Source: Alphaproteobacteria bacterium HGW-Alphaproteobacteria-3 (lineage in GTDB: Bacteria > Pseudomonadota > Alphaproteobacteria > Parvibaculales > Parvibaculaceae). From it: a stretch of DNA of 43,952 nucleotides. How positions within the stretch are numbered: position 1 is the first letter of the stretch; every line of letters begins with the position of its first letter. The translations under genes and the position numbers were made by a program. A model generated the notes under the pieces. That model was not told the origin of the DNA. It ran no database searches and was given only the letters and a program-made list of their open reading frames with translations. The DNA is taken from positions 1-43,952 of the forward strand of contig PHEF01000036.1 of NCBI GenBank assembly GCA_002842875.1. Direction: 5' to 3'. Of the stretch, positions 1 to 8,513 are shown one piece after another.

Positions 1-1
1 C

Positions 2-1282
2 GCGCAGTCCTACATGACGGACTTCGAGGACGCGGCGGCGCCGACATGGGACAACATGATCGGCGGCCAGATCAACATGATGGCCTATTGGGACAAGGCG
101 ATCGGCTTCACCGACGAGACGAACGGCAAGCGCTACGATGTGATCGAAAAGCCTGCGACGCTTATCGTCCGTCCGCGCGGCTGGCATCTCGAGGAAGCCC
201 ATGTCGAGATCGACGGCCAGCCGATGTCGGGCGGCCTGTTCGATTTCGGTCTCTACTTCTTCCACAATGCGAAGCGCCAGATCGCTTCCGGCTCCGGCCC
301 CTACTTCTATCTGCCGAAGATGGAGAGCCACAAGGAAGCGCGGCTCTGGAACGATGTCTTCGTTCACGCGCAGAAAGTGCTCGGCGTCAAGAACGGCACC
401 ATCAAGGCGACCGTCCTCATCGAGACGCTGCCCGCCGCCTTCGAGATGCACGAAATTCTCTATGAGTTGAAGGATCACATCGTCGGCCTCAATTGCGGCC
501 GCTGGGATTACATCTTCAGCTACATCAAGCGGCTCGGAAAGAATCCGAACTTCATTCTGCCGGATCGCGCGCAAGTCGTAATGGGCAGTGCGTTCCTCAA
601 TGCCTATTCGCTTCTTCTCGTGAAGACGTGCCATGAACGCGGCGCCTTCGCGATGGGCGGCATGGCGGCACAGATTCCCGTGAAGGGCGACGAGGCGGCG
701 AACGAAGCCGCATTCAACAAGGTGCGCGCCGACAAGGAACGCGAAGCCAATAACGGCCATGACGGCACCTGGGTTGCCCACCCCGACCTCGTGAAGGTGG
801 CGATGGAAGTCTTCGGCAAGCTCGAAGGCCCGAACCAGCTCGCCCGCCAGCGCCAGGACGTGAATGTCGGCCAGAAGGAACTCATCGAGCCGCACAAGGG
901 CGAGCGCACCGAACATGGCATGCGCGAATGCTGCCGCGTCGGCGTGCAGTATATCGAAGCCTGGCTCGGCGGCCGCGGCGCTGTGCCGCTCTACAATCTG
1001 ATGGAAGACGCAGCCACCGCCGAAATCAGCCGCACGCAGATATGGCAGTGGATCTATCACGGCGCGACGCTCAGCGACGGCCGCAAGGTGACGCCGGAGC
1101 TCTTCGATGAAGTGCTCGCCGACGAAATGAAGACCTTGCGCGAAACGCTTGGCGAAGAGCGCTGGACTTCAGGTCACTTCGAGCAGGCGGTGAGCCTCTT
1201 CTCGGAAATGACCAAGGCACAGGAATGCGAGGAGTTCCTGACGCTGCCGGCCTACCGCCTCATTCTCGAAAACGAAGCCTGA
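2..1282 (+). CDS. aceB: Malate synthase A, 5'-truncated by window edge
   Basis: Condenses glyoxylate with acetyl-CoA to malate, the second step of the glyoxylate shunt. The reading frame is open from base 2 with no stop upstream, so the gene begins outside the window; about 426 residues are visible of a family length near 530, so roughly the first 100 are missing. Visible family motifs are YMTDFEDAAAPTWDNMIGGQ, the IVRPRGWH segment carrying a catalytic Arg, IETLPAAFEMHEILYEL with the metal-binding Glu, and GLNCGRWDYIFSYIK with the metal-binding Asp. The C-terminus LPAYRLIL is the usual AceB ending. Isocitrate lyase starts 32 bp downstream on the same strand, which makes an aceB-aceA operon likely. 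The family assignment is firm from sequence; the operon is inferred from spacing. Confidence 0.95.
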   Translation, partial: AQSYMTDFEDAAAPTWDNMIGGQINMMAYWDKAIGFTDETNGKRYDVIEKPATLIVRPRGWHLEEAHVEIDGQPMSGGLFDFGLYFFHNAKRQIASGSGPYFYLPKMESHKEARLWNDVFVHAQKVLGVKNGTIKATVLIETLPAAFEMHEILYELKDHIVGLNCGRWDYIFSYIKRLGKNPNFILPDRAQVVMGSAFLNAYSLLLVKTCHERGAFAMGGMAAQIPVKGDEAANEAAFNKVRADKEREANNGHDGTWVAHPDLVKVAMEVFGKLEGPNQLARQRQDVNVGQKELIEPHKGERTEHGMRECCRVGVQYIEAWLGGRGAVPLYNLMEDAATAEISRTQIWQWIYHGATLSDGRKVTPELFDEVLADEMKTLRETLGEERWTSGHFEQAVSLFSEMTKAQECEEFLTLPAYRLILENEA

Positions 1283-1314
1283 CCGAAACCACCTCCGGAC
1301 CCGAGGAGTATCCC

Positions 1315-2572
1315 ATGAGCAAGACCTTCTACGATATCGTTCCGAGCGCGCCCAAGGGCCGCTTCGACAATGTGAAGCGCAACTACAGCGTCGAAGACGT
1401 TGAGAAGCTGCGCGGCTCCTTCCCGATCGAGTACACGCTCGCCACGCGCGGTGCGAACAAGCTCTGGGAACTTCTCGGGCAATCAGGCCATGCAGATGGC
1501 GCGCGCGGGCCTGAAGGCGATCTACCTCTCGGGCTGGCAGGTTGCCGCCGATGCGAACACGGCCGGTGCGATGTATCCCGACCAGTCGCTCTACCCCGCG
1601 AATGCCGGTCCGGAACTCGCGAAGAAGATCAACCGCGCGCTGAAGCGCGCCGACGAGATCGAGCATTCGGAAGGCGGCGCGAAGCGCGACTGGTTCCTGC
1701 CGATCGTCGCCGACGCGGAAGCCGGTTTCGGCGGCCCGCTCAACTGCTTCGAGATCATGAAGGCTTACATCGAAGCCGGTGCCGCCGGCGTCCACTACGA
1801 AGACCAGCTCGCGTCGGAAAAGAAGTGCGGCCATCTCGGCGGCAAGGTCCTGATCCCGAGCCGCGCCCATGAGCGTAACCTCAACGCCGCGCGTCTCGCC
1901 GCCGACGTTTCGGGTACGCCGACCCTCATCATGGCGCGCACGGACGCGGAATCCGCGAACCTCATCACGTCCGATATCGACGAGCGCGATCACGAGTTCA
2001 TCGATTTCGACAAGGGCCGCACCATCGAAGGCTTCTATCGCCTGAAGCCGGGCACGGGCGTCGATCATTGCATCAAGCGCGGCCTCTCCTTCGCGCCCTA
2101 TGCCGACCTGCTGTGGTGGGAAACCTCGAAGCCGAATCTCGACGACGCGAAGCGTTTCGCCGAAGCGGTGAAGAAGGAATATCCGGACCAGCTTCTCGCC
2201 TATAACTGCTCGCCCTCCTTCAACTGGGAAGCGAACCTCGACAAGTCGACCATCGCGACCTTCCAGAAGGAAATCGCGGCGATGGGTTACAAGTACCAGT
2301 TCGTCACGCTGGCCGGTTTCCACCAGCTCAACCACGGCATGTTCGAACTCGCGTCGGGCTACCGCGACCGCGGCATGGCGGCCTATTCCGAACTGCAGCA
2401 GGCCGAGTTCGCTTCGGAGTCGAAGGGCTACACGGCGACCCGCCACCAGCGCGAAGTCGGCACGGGCTATTTCGACATGGTCTCCATCGCGGCGGCCGGC
2501 GGCGAAAGCTCCACCACGGCGCTCGGCGACTCGACCGAAGCCGACCAGTTCAAGAAGGCCAGCGCCCACTAA
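1315..2572 (+). pseudogene. aceA: Isocitrate lyase with internal deletion and frameshift
   Basis: Isocitrate lyase splits isocitrate into succinate and glyoxylate, feeding the malate synthase encoded just upstream. The start is the ATG at 1315 behind a GAGGAG ribosome site. The N-terminal part (MSKTFYDIVPSAPKGRF to GANKLWELL) lies in one frame and the rest, from [20 protein letters not shown] to the stop, in another. The junction is around 1471-1480. Between WELL and SGNQAMQ the family normally has about 12 residues (an ...FINALGAL... stretch), so about 38 bp appear to be absent. All other hallmarks are intact, including the catalytic KKCGH motif and the [18 protein letters not shown] end. 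As read, translation would end soon after residue 55. Because the rest shows no decay, a sequence or assembly error is at least as likely as a true pseudogene. Confidence 0.9.
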
Positions 2573-2599
2573 GCTCTTCCTTCTACGGACGACATGCAG

Positions 2600-2632
2600 A
2601 ACCGCCGGGGGCAACCCCGGCGGTTTTTGTTT
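2600..2632 (+). terminator. Rho-independent terminator after aceA
   Basis: An 11-bp perfect stem AACCGCCGGGG / CCCCGGCGGTT closes a GCAA tetraloop at 2600-2625 and runs directly into TTTTTGTTT. It lies 28 bp after the aceA stop. The oppositely oriented membrane-protein gene ends just beyond it at 2638, so it may also serve that transcript. Confidence 0.9.
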
Positions 2633-2637
2633 GTGGA

Positions 2638-3033
2638 TCACGCTTCGCGGCGCAGGGCGGAGAATTGAAGCTCCGCGATGAGCGCGACGGCAATGCCCTG
2701 CGCGGCGACGAAAGCGAAGCCGAAGGCGGTCATGCCAAAGGGATTCCAGATCGCGAAGGCGATGCTGCCGAGCACCCAGAGTGCGTTGACCGCGACAACC
2801 GTTTCGACCGCGCCGGTCTTTGGTCTCTCCTGCCCGCCGATGACGATGAGCGACGCCATCCACGGCAGGAGCGCAACGCCAAGCCAGAACAGGAAGGCAG
2901 CCGGTATGCCGAGAAGAGGCGAAAGCGGTGCGGCGCCCACGATCAGAGCGACGCCGAAAACGCCGCTCATGATCCCGTCGCCCAGGACGGATTGACGAAG
3001 CGAAACCGAGTTTGCGATTGCGGCGATTGCCAT
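2638..3033 (-). CDS. Small four-helix membrane protein, unknown function
   Basis: 131 residues with about four hydrophobic segments, roughly residues 19-35, 39-65, 78-95 and 97-122, and very short loops; almost certainly an inner-membrane protein. I do not recognise a specific family. The start ATG at 3033 has a good GGAGAG site upstream. The gene diverges from an XRE-type regulator that begins at 3155, and the space between them carries two inverted repeats of identical geometry. This suggests, without proving it, that the regulator controls this membrane protein. It ends at the aceA terminator, so the two transcription units converge there. Confidence 0.75.
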   Translation of the reverse strand: MAIAAIANSVSLRQSVLGDGIMSGVFGVALIVGAAPLSPLLGIPAAFLFWLGVALLPWMASLIVIGGQERPKTGAVETVVAVNALWVLGSIAFAIWNPFGMTAFGFAFVAAQGIAVALIAELQFSALRREA

Positions 3034-3055
3034 GTTCTCTCTCCTTCATTTGTTG

Positions 3056-3072
3056 CGGACCACTGCTGTCCG
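3056..3072. promoter_or_regulatory. 17-bp inverted repeat, candidate operator 1
   Basis: CGGAC-CACTGCT-GTCCG: perfect 5-bp arms around a 7-nt spacer. It lies 23 bp upstream of the membrane-protein start, in the divergent region shared with the XRE regulator. The geometry is the same as the second repeat at 3104-3120. Its role as the regulator's binding site is inferred. Confidence 0.45.
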
Positions 3073-3103
3073 GCATAGTTGGGGAGGGAGCGGCCGCGCG
3101 TCG

Positions 3104-3120
3104 ATTACGCGAGAGGTAAT
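3104..3120. promoter_or_regulatory. 17-bp inverted repeat, candidate operator 2
   Basis: ATTAC-GCGAGAG-GTAAT: perfect 5-bp arms around a 7-nt spacer, 34 bp before the XRE regulator start. Its arms differ from those at 3056-3072, but the arm length and spacing are the same. It could be an autoregulatory site. Confidence 0.45.
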
Positions 3121-3154
3121 TGTTGTCCTTCCCGCTTCGCGATAGCGTTTGTCC

Positions 3155-3952
3155 ATGAACATGCACACACAACCCGTGGGCGAGATGTTGAGGTCGTGGC
3201 GCCAGCGGCGACGGCTGAGCCAGCTCGCCTTTGCCTGCGATGCCGAAATTTCCGCACGGCATCTGAGCTTCCTCGAAACGGGACGCTCGCGCCCAAGCCG
3301 CGACATGCTACTTCATCTGGCGGAGCGCCTCGAAATGCCCTTCCGTGAACGGAACGCCCTGCTTCTGGCAGCAGGTTTCGCGCCCGTCTATTCCGAGACG
3401 CGGCTCGACAGTCCGGATGCGGCAGCGGCGCGGCGCGCGGTCGATCTCGTGCTTGCTTCCTACGAACCCTTCCCCGCTCTGGCCGTGGACCGGCACTGGA
3501 ACCTCGTTGCCGGGAACGCCGCACTGTCGCTTTTCCTTGCGGGCATTCCGGACGAACTTCTTCAACCGCCGGTGAACGTGTTGCGACTGAGCCTTCATCC
3601 AGAAGGGCTTGGAGGCCTCATCGAAAATCTCGGCGAGTGGCGGGCGCATATTTTCGACAGGCTGCAACAGCAGATCGAGATCACGAACGACGAGGGGCTC
3701 GCCGCACTCGTGAAGGAACTCGAATCCTATCCCGGCGGCAAGAAGCCTTCGGAAGGTTATAAGTCCGAGTACGGAGGATTGATCGTTCCGTTGAAACTGA
3801 AGACGGATGCGGGAACGCTGTCGTTTTTCACGACGACGACGGTCTTCGGAACGGCTGTCGACATCACCTTTTCGGAGCTTGTCATCGAGTCCTTCATGCC
3901 GGGCGACGTCTTCACCGCGGAGACTGTGCGGCGGCTGGCGGAGGGCGCCTAG
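3155..3952 (+). CDS. XRE-family regulator with MmyB-like ligand domain
   Basis: 265 residues. Residues about 9-64 form a Cro/C1-type helix-turn-helix ([20 protein letters not shown], then [20 protein letters not shown]). The rest matches the MmyB-like transcription-regulator ligand-binding domain (MLTR_LBD), with its typical [15 protein letters not shown] segment near residue 110 and the [18 protein letters not shown] strand near the end. These proteins are usually repressors or activators of a neighbouring divergent gene and bind a small hydrophobic ligand. I chose the ATG at 3155; an in-frame TTG at 3149 and another ATG at 3161 are alternatives. The partner is probably the divergent four-helix membrane protein. 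The ligand cannot be told from sequence. Confidence 0.88.
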   Translation: MNMHTQPVGEMLRSWRQRRRLSQLAFACDAEISARHLSFLETGRSRPSRDMLLHLAERLEMPFRERNALLLAAGFAPVYSETRLDSPDAAAARRAVDLVLASYEPFPALAVDRHWNLVAGNAALSLFLAGIPDELLQPPVNVLRLSLHPEGLGGLIENLGEWRAHIFDRLQQQIEITNDEGLAALVKELESYPGGKKPSEGYKSEYGGLIVPLKLKTDAGTLSFFTTTTVFGTAVDITFSELVIESFMPGDVFTAETVRRLAEGA

Positions 3953-4009
3953 GCGGGGATAAAAGGCCCGGAATCGCGCCGACTGTCATCGAAATGTCAT
4001 CGAACTGTC

Positions 4010-4045
4010 AAAAAGATAAGGGGCCGTTCAGCGATGAACCGCCCC
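4010..4045 (-). terminator. Terminator for the monooxygenase gene
   Basis: A stem of 11 positions with one mismatch, GGGGCCGTTCA / TGAACCGCCCC, around a GCGA loop at 4020-4045. Read on the minus strand it is followed by TTATCTTTTT. It lies 56 bp past the stop of the minus-strand monooxygenase. The remaining sequence between 3953 and 4101 holds only a short direct repeat, TGTCATCGAA at 3984 and again at 3995. Confidence 0.7.
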
Positions 4046-4101
4046 CTGTCCATTTTGGTGAAGGAGGCGGGGATAGAGAAAAACTATCCCCGCTTTTACC
4101 G

Positions 4102-5640
4102 CTACTGGGCGGCGGCCACCTGCATTCCGCTCGCACCCGCACCCTGCGCGCTTGCCGTCCGCGCGCGAAGATTGAACTCCGCGAAGTCCGGGCGGCGGGT
4201 CCGCCACCAGTATTTGAAGGTGTAGTTTGCCCAGTTGTTGGTGACCTTGCCGCTCTCGGTCTTGTACCAGCTCGTGCAGCCGGAGGCGAAAACGGAGTTG
4301 GCATTGTCCGCCTGCACGGCTTCGTTGGAGGCGCGCTGCGCCTCGGGCTTCACATCCATGTAGAGGAGATTGTCCTTCTTCAATTTCTCCACGCATTGCG
4401 CGATGTAGTTCGCCTGACACTCGATCATGAAGATGATCGAGTTATGGCCGAGATTGGTGTTGGGCCCGTAGAGCATGAAGAAGTTCGGGAAGCCCGAGAC
4501 CGTCATGCCGTGATGCGCTTCGGCGCCCGTCTTCCAGGCGTCCTTGAGGTCACGGCCGGCGAGCCCCTTCAGGTTCATGGGTCCGAGGAAATGCGTCGTG
4601 TCGAAGCCGGTGCCATAGACGACGATGTCGAAGTCGCGCGACTTTCCGTCCACGGTACGAATGCCCGTGGGCACGATTTCCTCGATGCCCTCCGTCACGA
4701 CGTCGACATGTTCCATGCCCATGGCGGGCCACCAGTCGTTCGCGAAGAGCACGCGCTTGCAGCCCGGTTCGTAATCCGGCGTGAGCTTGCGCTTCTTTTC
4801 GGGGTCGGAGACATAGAGCTCCATCTCGTCGATGCCCATTTTTTTCAGCGCGTCGCCCGAGGTGTGGAAGGTGCGGAACAGGAGCTCGCCGAACCAGTAG
4901 ATCTTCCAGCGCTGGATGTTCATGGTCCAGGGAAGCGCCTTGTAGAGCGCGCGTTCCCAGCCGTAGAACTCGCGCTGCGGGCGCGGCAGCACCCAGCTTG
5001 CCGAACGCTGGAAGATGGTGACGCTCGCCGCTTCCTTTGCGATCTCCGGCACGAACTGGATGGCGCTCGCGCCATTGCCGATCACGGCGATGCGCTTGCC
5101 CTTCAGATCGACCGAATGGTTCCACTGCGCGGAGTGCCAGTGATCGCCCGCGAAACTGTCGCGGCCCTTGATATTCGGCCAGACCGGACGGTGAAGCTGG
5201 CCGGTGCCCGCCGCAACGACATTCGCCTCGAACGTCTCGCCGCCGGACTTCAGCGTCCAGAGCCCCGTCTGCTCGTCGAAGCGCGCATCGTCGATCTCGG
5301 TGTTGAAGCGGATGTGGCTGCGCAGACCGTATTTGTCGACGACGGATTCGAGATAGGCCTTGATGTCGGCGGAGGAAACGAACTTCTTCGTCCAGTCCGG
5401 CCGCATGTCGAACGAGAACTGATACATGTGCAGCGGCACATCGCAGGAACATCCCGGATAGGTGTTCTCGCGCCAGGTGCCGCCGATCTCGGCCGCCTTC
5501 TCATAGATCGTGAAGTTGGTGAAGCCTTTTGCCTTCAGCTTGATTGCGGTGCAGATGCCTGCAACGCCCGCGCCGAGAATGGCCACGCTTGGACCCTCAG
5601 CCGCATCGGGACGTGCCGACGCATCATATGCCAGTGCCAT
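4102..5640 (-). CDS. Flavin-binding Baeyer-Villiger-type monooxygenase
   Basis: 512 residues, a normal length for group B flavoprotein monooxygenases. The FAD Rossmann motif GAGVAG is at residues 23-28 and the NADPH motif GNGASA at 188-193. Between them the family fingerprint FxGxxxHxxxW is complete (F163, G165, H169, W173). Such enzymes insert oxygen next to a ketone carbonyl to give an ester or lactone, using NADPH and O2; some family members instead oxidise N or S. Start at 5640 has a strong AGGAGGG site. It is transcribed alone and has its own terminator. Several esterase-like hydrolases in this window could cleave its ester products, but none is adjacent. The substrate is unknown. Confidence 0.9.
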   Translation of the reverse strand: MALAYDASARPDAAEGPSVAILGAGVAGICTAIKLKAKGFTNFTIYEKAAEIGGTWRENTYPGCSCDVPLHMYQFSFDMRPDWTKKFVSSADIKAYLESVVDKYGLRSHIRFNTEIDDARFDEQTGLWTLKSGGETFEANVVAAGTGQLHRPVWPNIKGRDSFAGDHWHSAQWNHSVDLKGKRIAVIGNGASAIQFVPEIAKEAASVTIFQRSASWVLPRPQREFYGWERALYKALPWTMNIQRWKIYWFGELLFRTFHTSGDALKKMGIDEMELYVSDPEKKRKLTPDYEPGCKRVLFANDWWPAMGMEHVDVVTEGIEEIVPTGIRTVDGKSRDFDIVVYGTGFDTTHFLGPMNLKGLAGRDLKDAWKTGAEAHHGMTVSGFPNFFMLYGPNTNLGHNSIIFMIECQANYIAQCVEKLKKDNLLYMDVKPEAQRASNEAVQADNANSVFASGCTSWYKTESGKVTNNWANYTFKYWWRTRRPDFAEFNLRARTASAQGAGASGMQVAAAQ

Positions 5641-5725
5641 TGCTGTTCCCTCCTGCCGGTCTGCCCGCCTCCCTCAAGACAAGGCAATCCGGCTTCAAAT
5701 TCCGGATACCGATGCCAAAAGCCTA

Positions 5726-5799
5726 GACCGTTTTCCAGGCAGGTGGAAACACCTGCCGGTTCGGAAAACGGACCAGACTACAAGCGACGAGCAGATTTC
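5726..5799 (+). repeat. Dispersed palindromic element, copy A
   Basis: A hairpin whose arms start GACCGTTTTCCAGGCAGGTG and end CACCTGCCGGTTCGGAAAACGG, followed by GCGACGAGCAGATTT. The same about 70-bp sequence recurs in inverted orientation at about 28240-28311 with only a few differences. It fills most of the 252-bp gap between the monooxygenase and rraA. It looks like a chromosomal interspersed palindrome of the kind found in many copies in alphaproteobacteria; that it has further copies is inferred. Confidence 0.8.
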
Positions 5800-5892
5800 C
5801 ACGATGAGACGGGATCGCAACGCCCCGGCAGGGGGGAGACAAAAGGCGCGGCGCGCGCTAAAGGAACGGTGTTACCGCTGGGGAAACTTCAA

Positions 5893-6384
5893 ATGACAAA
5901 AACGACCGCACCCGCCACGACCGATCTTTCCGACGCGCATCCCGACCTCGTCCGCCATGCGGAACCTGTGTTCCGCGACTATGGCGGCCGCAGCGGTTTT
6001 TGCGGGCCGGCGGCGACCCTCAAGGTGCCGGACGACAACAGCAAGGTGCGCGAGGCGGTGGAAACGCCGGGCCATGGCCGCGTGCTCGTCGTCGATGGCG
6101 GCGGCGCGATGGGTTATGCGCTGTTCGGCGGCAATCTCGGCAAGCTCGCGGAAAAGAACGGCTGGGCGGGCGTGGTGGTTTACGGCTGCGTGCGCGACAC
6201 GGCGGAACTCGCGGCCTGCGACATCGGCGTCAAGGCGCTGGCGGCGCATCCCAGGCGCAGCGACAAGCGCGGCCTCGGCGAGAAAGATGTCGCGGTGAAT
6301 TTTGCAGGGCTCACGATCGAACCCGGCGAGTGGCTTTACGCCGATGCGGACGGCATCGTCGTTTCGGCCGGAAAGCTCGACTGA
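5893..6384 (+). CDS. rraA: RraA family protein
   Basis: 163 residues, the usual length. RraA in E. coli binds and inhibits RNase E; many relatives are instead metal-dependent 4-hydroxy-4-methyl-2-oxoglutarate aldolases / oxaloacetate decarboxylases. Recognised by [20 protein letters not shown] near residues 62-81, [14 protein letters not shown] at 89-102 and the [11 protein letters not shown] ending. In the aldolases the active site is D-X20-R-D. Here R101-D102 are present, but the position that should be Asp is Gly80. This argues against full aldolase activity or for the RNase-binding role, though neither is shown. The start ATG at 5893 is preceded by a weak GGGGAAA site. The gene stands alone, with the repeat element upstream. 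Confidence 0.9.
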   Translation: MTKTTAPATTDLSDAHPDLVRHAEPVFRDYGGRSGFCGPAATLKVPDDNSKVREAVETPGHGRVLVVDGGGAMGYALFGGNLGKLAEKNGWAGVVVYGCVRDTAELAACDIGVKALAAHPRRSDKRGLGEKDVAVNFAGLTIEPGEWLYADADGIVVSAGKLD

Positions 6385-6397
6385 CGCGGTTCGCGCC

Positions 6398-6601
6398 TCA
6401 GACGACGAGTTCGACCAGCTTCCAGACGCCGAGGCCGGCAATCGCCATTGAAAGAATGCCGCCCGATGCGACGAGCAGCACGTCGCCGATGCCCGGCTTC
6501 CCGATGTCGTCGGCTGCATTCATCGCCTGCATATTCAGATCCGAGATACCGGGGACGCGGCGCACACCCACGCTCCGGAAATCCCCCTCCAGATCAGTCA
6601 T
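6398..6601 (-). CDS. Small protein with one C-terminal membrane helix
   Basis: 67 residues starting MTDLEGDFRSVGVRRVPGIS. The ATG at 6601 has a clear GGAGGAG site about 6 nt upstream; a longer reading frame to 6652 lacks one. Residues about 40-65 (GDVLLVASGGILSMAIAGLG and onwards) form one transmembrane helix, and the N-terminal half is soluble and charged. No family recognised. It follows speE on the same strand after a 167-bp gap that shows nothing obvious, and it converges with rraA. Confidence 0.65.
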   Translation of the reverse strand: MTDLEGDFRSVGVRRVPGISDLNMQAMNAADDIGKPGIGDVLLVASGGILSMAIAGLGVWKLVELVV

Positions 6602-6768
6602 CCCAGCTCCTCCCACCCAATGCCCCGTGCAGCAATTCACCGAACGAGACAAAAAATGACTTGCAGCCAGCTAAAAGCCGCAAGCGATTCGTGTCAATCG
6701 AATGACATGGAATAGCACAACACGCTCTCGTGAACGACAACGCCGCGCAACCGCAGGCTGCATTGACG

Positions 6769-7656
6769 TTACGGCTCGATGCAATCCCGCACGTAGCGCG
6801 GCAACGCGAAGGCCGCCTTGTGGACTTCCGGCGTGTAGTAGCGCGTGACGAGGCCAGCCTTCTCGAAGCGCTTCTCCAGCTCTTCGAGGGATATGGATTT
6901 CAGCGTCTCGTCATCCGTGCCCCAGCCCATCGCCATCGGCCCGCCGACATAGGTCGGGATGGTGGCGAGATAGCAGGAGGCGACCTTGAAGAGGCGGCGG
7001 AACTTTTCCATCGTGGCGGCAAGCTCATCGCCCTGCATGAAGGGCACGCCGTTCTGCGTGACGATGACGCCGCCCGGCGTCAGCCTTGCCTTTGCCGCGC
7101 GGTAGAATTCCTCGCGGAAGAGCACTTCGCCGGGGCCGACGGGGTCGGTTGAATCGACGATAACGACGTCGTAGCTCGCGGGCGTTTCCTCCACGAATTT
7201 CGCACCGTCGGCGAAGACGAGATCGAGGCGCGGGTCGTCGAAGGCGCCGGCGGATATCCGCGGCAACTGCGCCTTGCAGAAATCCGTCACCGCCGGATCG
7301 ATCTCGACCATGGTGACATGCTCGACGCTTTCGTGGCGCAGGACCTCGCGCAGGATGCCGCCATCGCCGCCGCCGATAATGAGCACGCGCTTCGCCGCCC
7401 CATGCGCGAGGATCGGCACATGGGTCATCATCTCGTGATAGATGAACTCGTCGCGCTCGGTCACCTGGGTGATGCCGTCGAGCGTCATCATCCGGCCGAA
7501 GAGACCGTTTTCGAAGATCACGAGATGCTGCTGGCCGGTCTCTTCCTCATAGAGCACGCGGTCGGCGCGGAAGGCGCAGGTGAACCCCTCTTTCTCGTAG
7601 AGAGATTCGACCACCCAGCGCCCTTTACCCGTTCGCGGGGCCGCTCCATCCGTCAT
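6769..7656 (-). CDS. speE: Spermidine synthase (polyamine aminopropyltransferase)
   Basis: 295 residues. Transfers the aminopropyl group of decarboxylated S-adenosylmethionine to putrescine. The family fingerprints are all present: the QHLVIFEN/GRMMTLDG beta-hairpin, YHEMMTHVP at 73-81, the nucleotide loop IGGGDGG at 94-100, VEID at 117-120, and the acidic VDSTDPVGP at 167-175. Start at 7656 overlaps the speD stop by one base (TGATG on the minus strand), so the two are translationally coupled and the enzyme is made beside the producer of its substrate. No ornithine or arginine decarboxylase lies in the window, so putrescine must come from elsewhere. Confidence 0.96.
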   Translation of the reverse strand: MTDGAAPRTGKGRWVVESLYEKEGFTCAFRADRVLYEEETGQQHLVIFENGLFGRMMTLDGITQVTERDEFIYHEMMTHVPILAHGAAKRVLIIGGGDGGILREVLRHESVEHVTMVEIDPAVTDFCKAQLPRISAGAFDDPRLDLVFADGAKFVEETPASYDVVIVDSTDPVGPGEVLFREEFYRAAKARLTPGGVIVTQNGVPFMQGDELAATMEKFRRLFKVASCYLATIPTYVGGPMAMGWGTDDETLKSISLEELEKRFEKAGLVTRYYTPEVHKAAFALPRYVRDCIEP

Positions 7657-8159
7657 CAGACCATGCCCTCGCCGCGCCGATGCTCGCCGACGCGGATTTC
7701 GGACGGCTTGAACGCCTCGCGCAGAACCTCGATCGCGTTGTGCGGTTCGGCCTCGCCGCACATGAAGACGTCGAGCGCCGCATAATCGGCCTCGGGCCAG
7801 CTATGGATCGAGATGTGGCTCTCCGACAGCACCGCCACGCCCGACACACCGCCATTGGGCGTGAAGTGATGGAGGTGGATGTGCAGGAGCGTTGCCTTCG
7901 ACACCTCGACGCAACGGCGCAGCGCCGCCTCGATATGAGCGAGATCGTCCAGGCGGCTCGCGCCGATCAGATCTATGATCAGGTGCGTGCCCGCGAAACG
8001 CTTGCCGTCGCGCTCGATGAAGAAGTCCTTTCTTTCATCGGACGTGGTGCAGCGCTCCGCAGCGTGGTGAACGGGAAACTCGAGAACTTCCGCCTGGGCT
8101 TTCGCTGAATTCTGATTCAGATCGCTTCCCGATTGAAAGAGGGCATTTGTCTCAGGCAT
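7656..8159 (-). CDS. speD: S-adenosylmethionine decarboxylase proenzyme
   Basis: 167 residues, the short prokaryotic pyruvoyl type. Self-cleavage should occur between Glu113 and Ser114 in LSESHISIHSWPE, turning Ser114 into the pyruvoyl group. His119 and Cys134 (in FMCG) match the processing and proton-donor residues known from Thermotoga SpeD. Compared with minimal family members of about 125 residues it has about 45 extra N-terminal residues that are polar and look unstructured. Start ATG at 8159 follows GGGGAGTGGC. The product, decarboxylated SAM, is used by SpeE encoded directly downstream. A leader of about 350 nt with a short ORF and hairpins precedes the gene. Confidence 0.95.
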   Translation of the reverse strand: MPETNALFQSGSDLNQNSAKAQAEVLEFPVHHAAERCTTSDERKDFFIERDGKRFAGTHLIIDLIGASRLDDLAHIEAALRRCVEVSKATLLHIHLHHFTPNGGVSGVAVLSESHISIHSWPEADYAALDVFMCGEAEPHNAIEVLREAFKPSEIRVGEHRRGEGMV

Positions 8160-8507
8160 TTTTGCCACTCCCCAACTTGGAGATAAAACTAACGTCCCCG
8201 CTTGGTGCCCGTGATGGACAACGTGCAGAGCACTGGAAAGCCGTTGCGAGACTGGCTCGCGATCAACTTTTGATTTTCGAGAGGGTGTCGAATGCGGAGC
8301 GATCTCGCTCGGCTTGCCCGACCATCGCATAGCGGCCGGTGCGGTTCGACTTCATCCGGGGCGTTAGCCCCTAAAACTGTAGTCCGGCATATGCATTCTC
8401 CTCAGAAACCTAGCTGCCGCGCCAAAGAGCGCCGCCCAACTTTCAAAAAGAGACGCGTACGTCGTTACCGATACCAGATGACCTGAGGCACGTGCGATTG
8501 CGTTCTT
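8160..8507 (-). promoter_or_regulatory. Long 5' leader of speD-speE
   Basis: Between the predicted promoter and the speD start lie about 350 nt without a conventional gene. On the minus strand it holds, in order: an 8-codon ORF with its own ribosome site (8364-8390); a GGGGC-TAAC-GCCCC hairpin whose loop is the stop codon of that ORF; a GAGCGA-GA-TCGCTC hairpin (8298-8311); and A/T-rich sequence before speD. The layout resembles translational or attenuation control of a polyamine gene. I cannot match it to a named riboswitch by eye. Confidence 0.5.
8364..8390 (-). CDS. Eight-residue leader peptide upstream of speD
   Basis: ATG at 8390 encodes MPDYSFRG and then TAA. A GAGGAG site lies 7 nt upstream, a better ribosome site than that of speD itself. 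The stop codon sits in the loop of a GGGGC/GCCCC hairpin, so a ribosome ending here would occupy that structure. No known peptide family is recognised. The mammalian SAM-decarboxylase mRNA is controlled by a hexapeptide upstream ORF that responds to polyamines; this would be an analogue, not a homologue. Function is inferred from position only. Confidence 0.45.
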   Translation of the reverse strand: MPDYSFRG

Positions 8508-8513
8508 ATGCGC

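Noticed and set aside
3984..4010. Short direct repeat TGTCATCGAA, twice with one base between, plus a partial third.
   Set aside because: Too short and too close to the terminator region to assign a role; could be chance.
8160..8507. Naming the speD leader a speF-type or SAM-binding riboswitch.
   Set aside because: I could not match the conserved core of a named class by eye; the regulated gene is speD, not speF. Left as a candidate leader.
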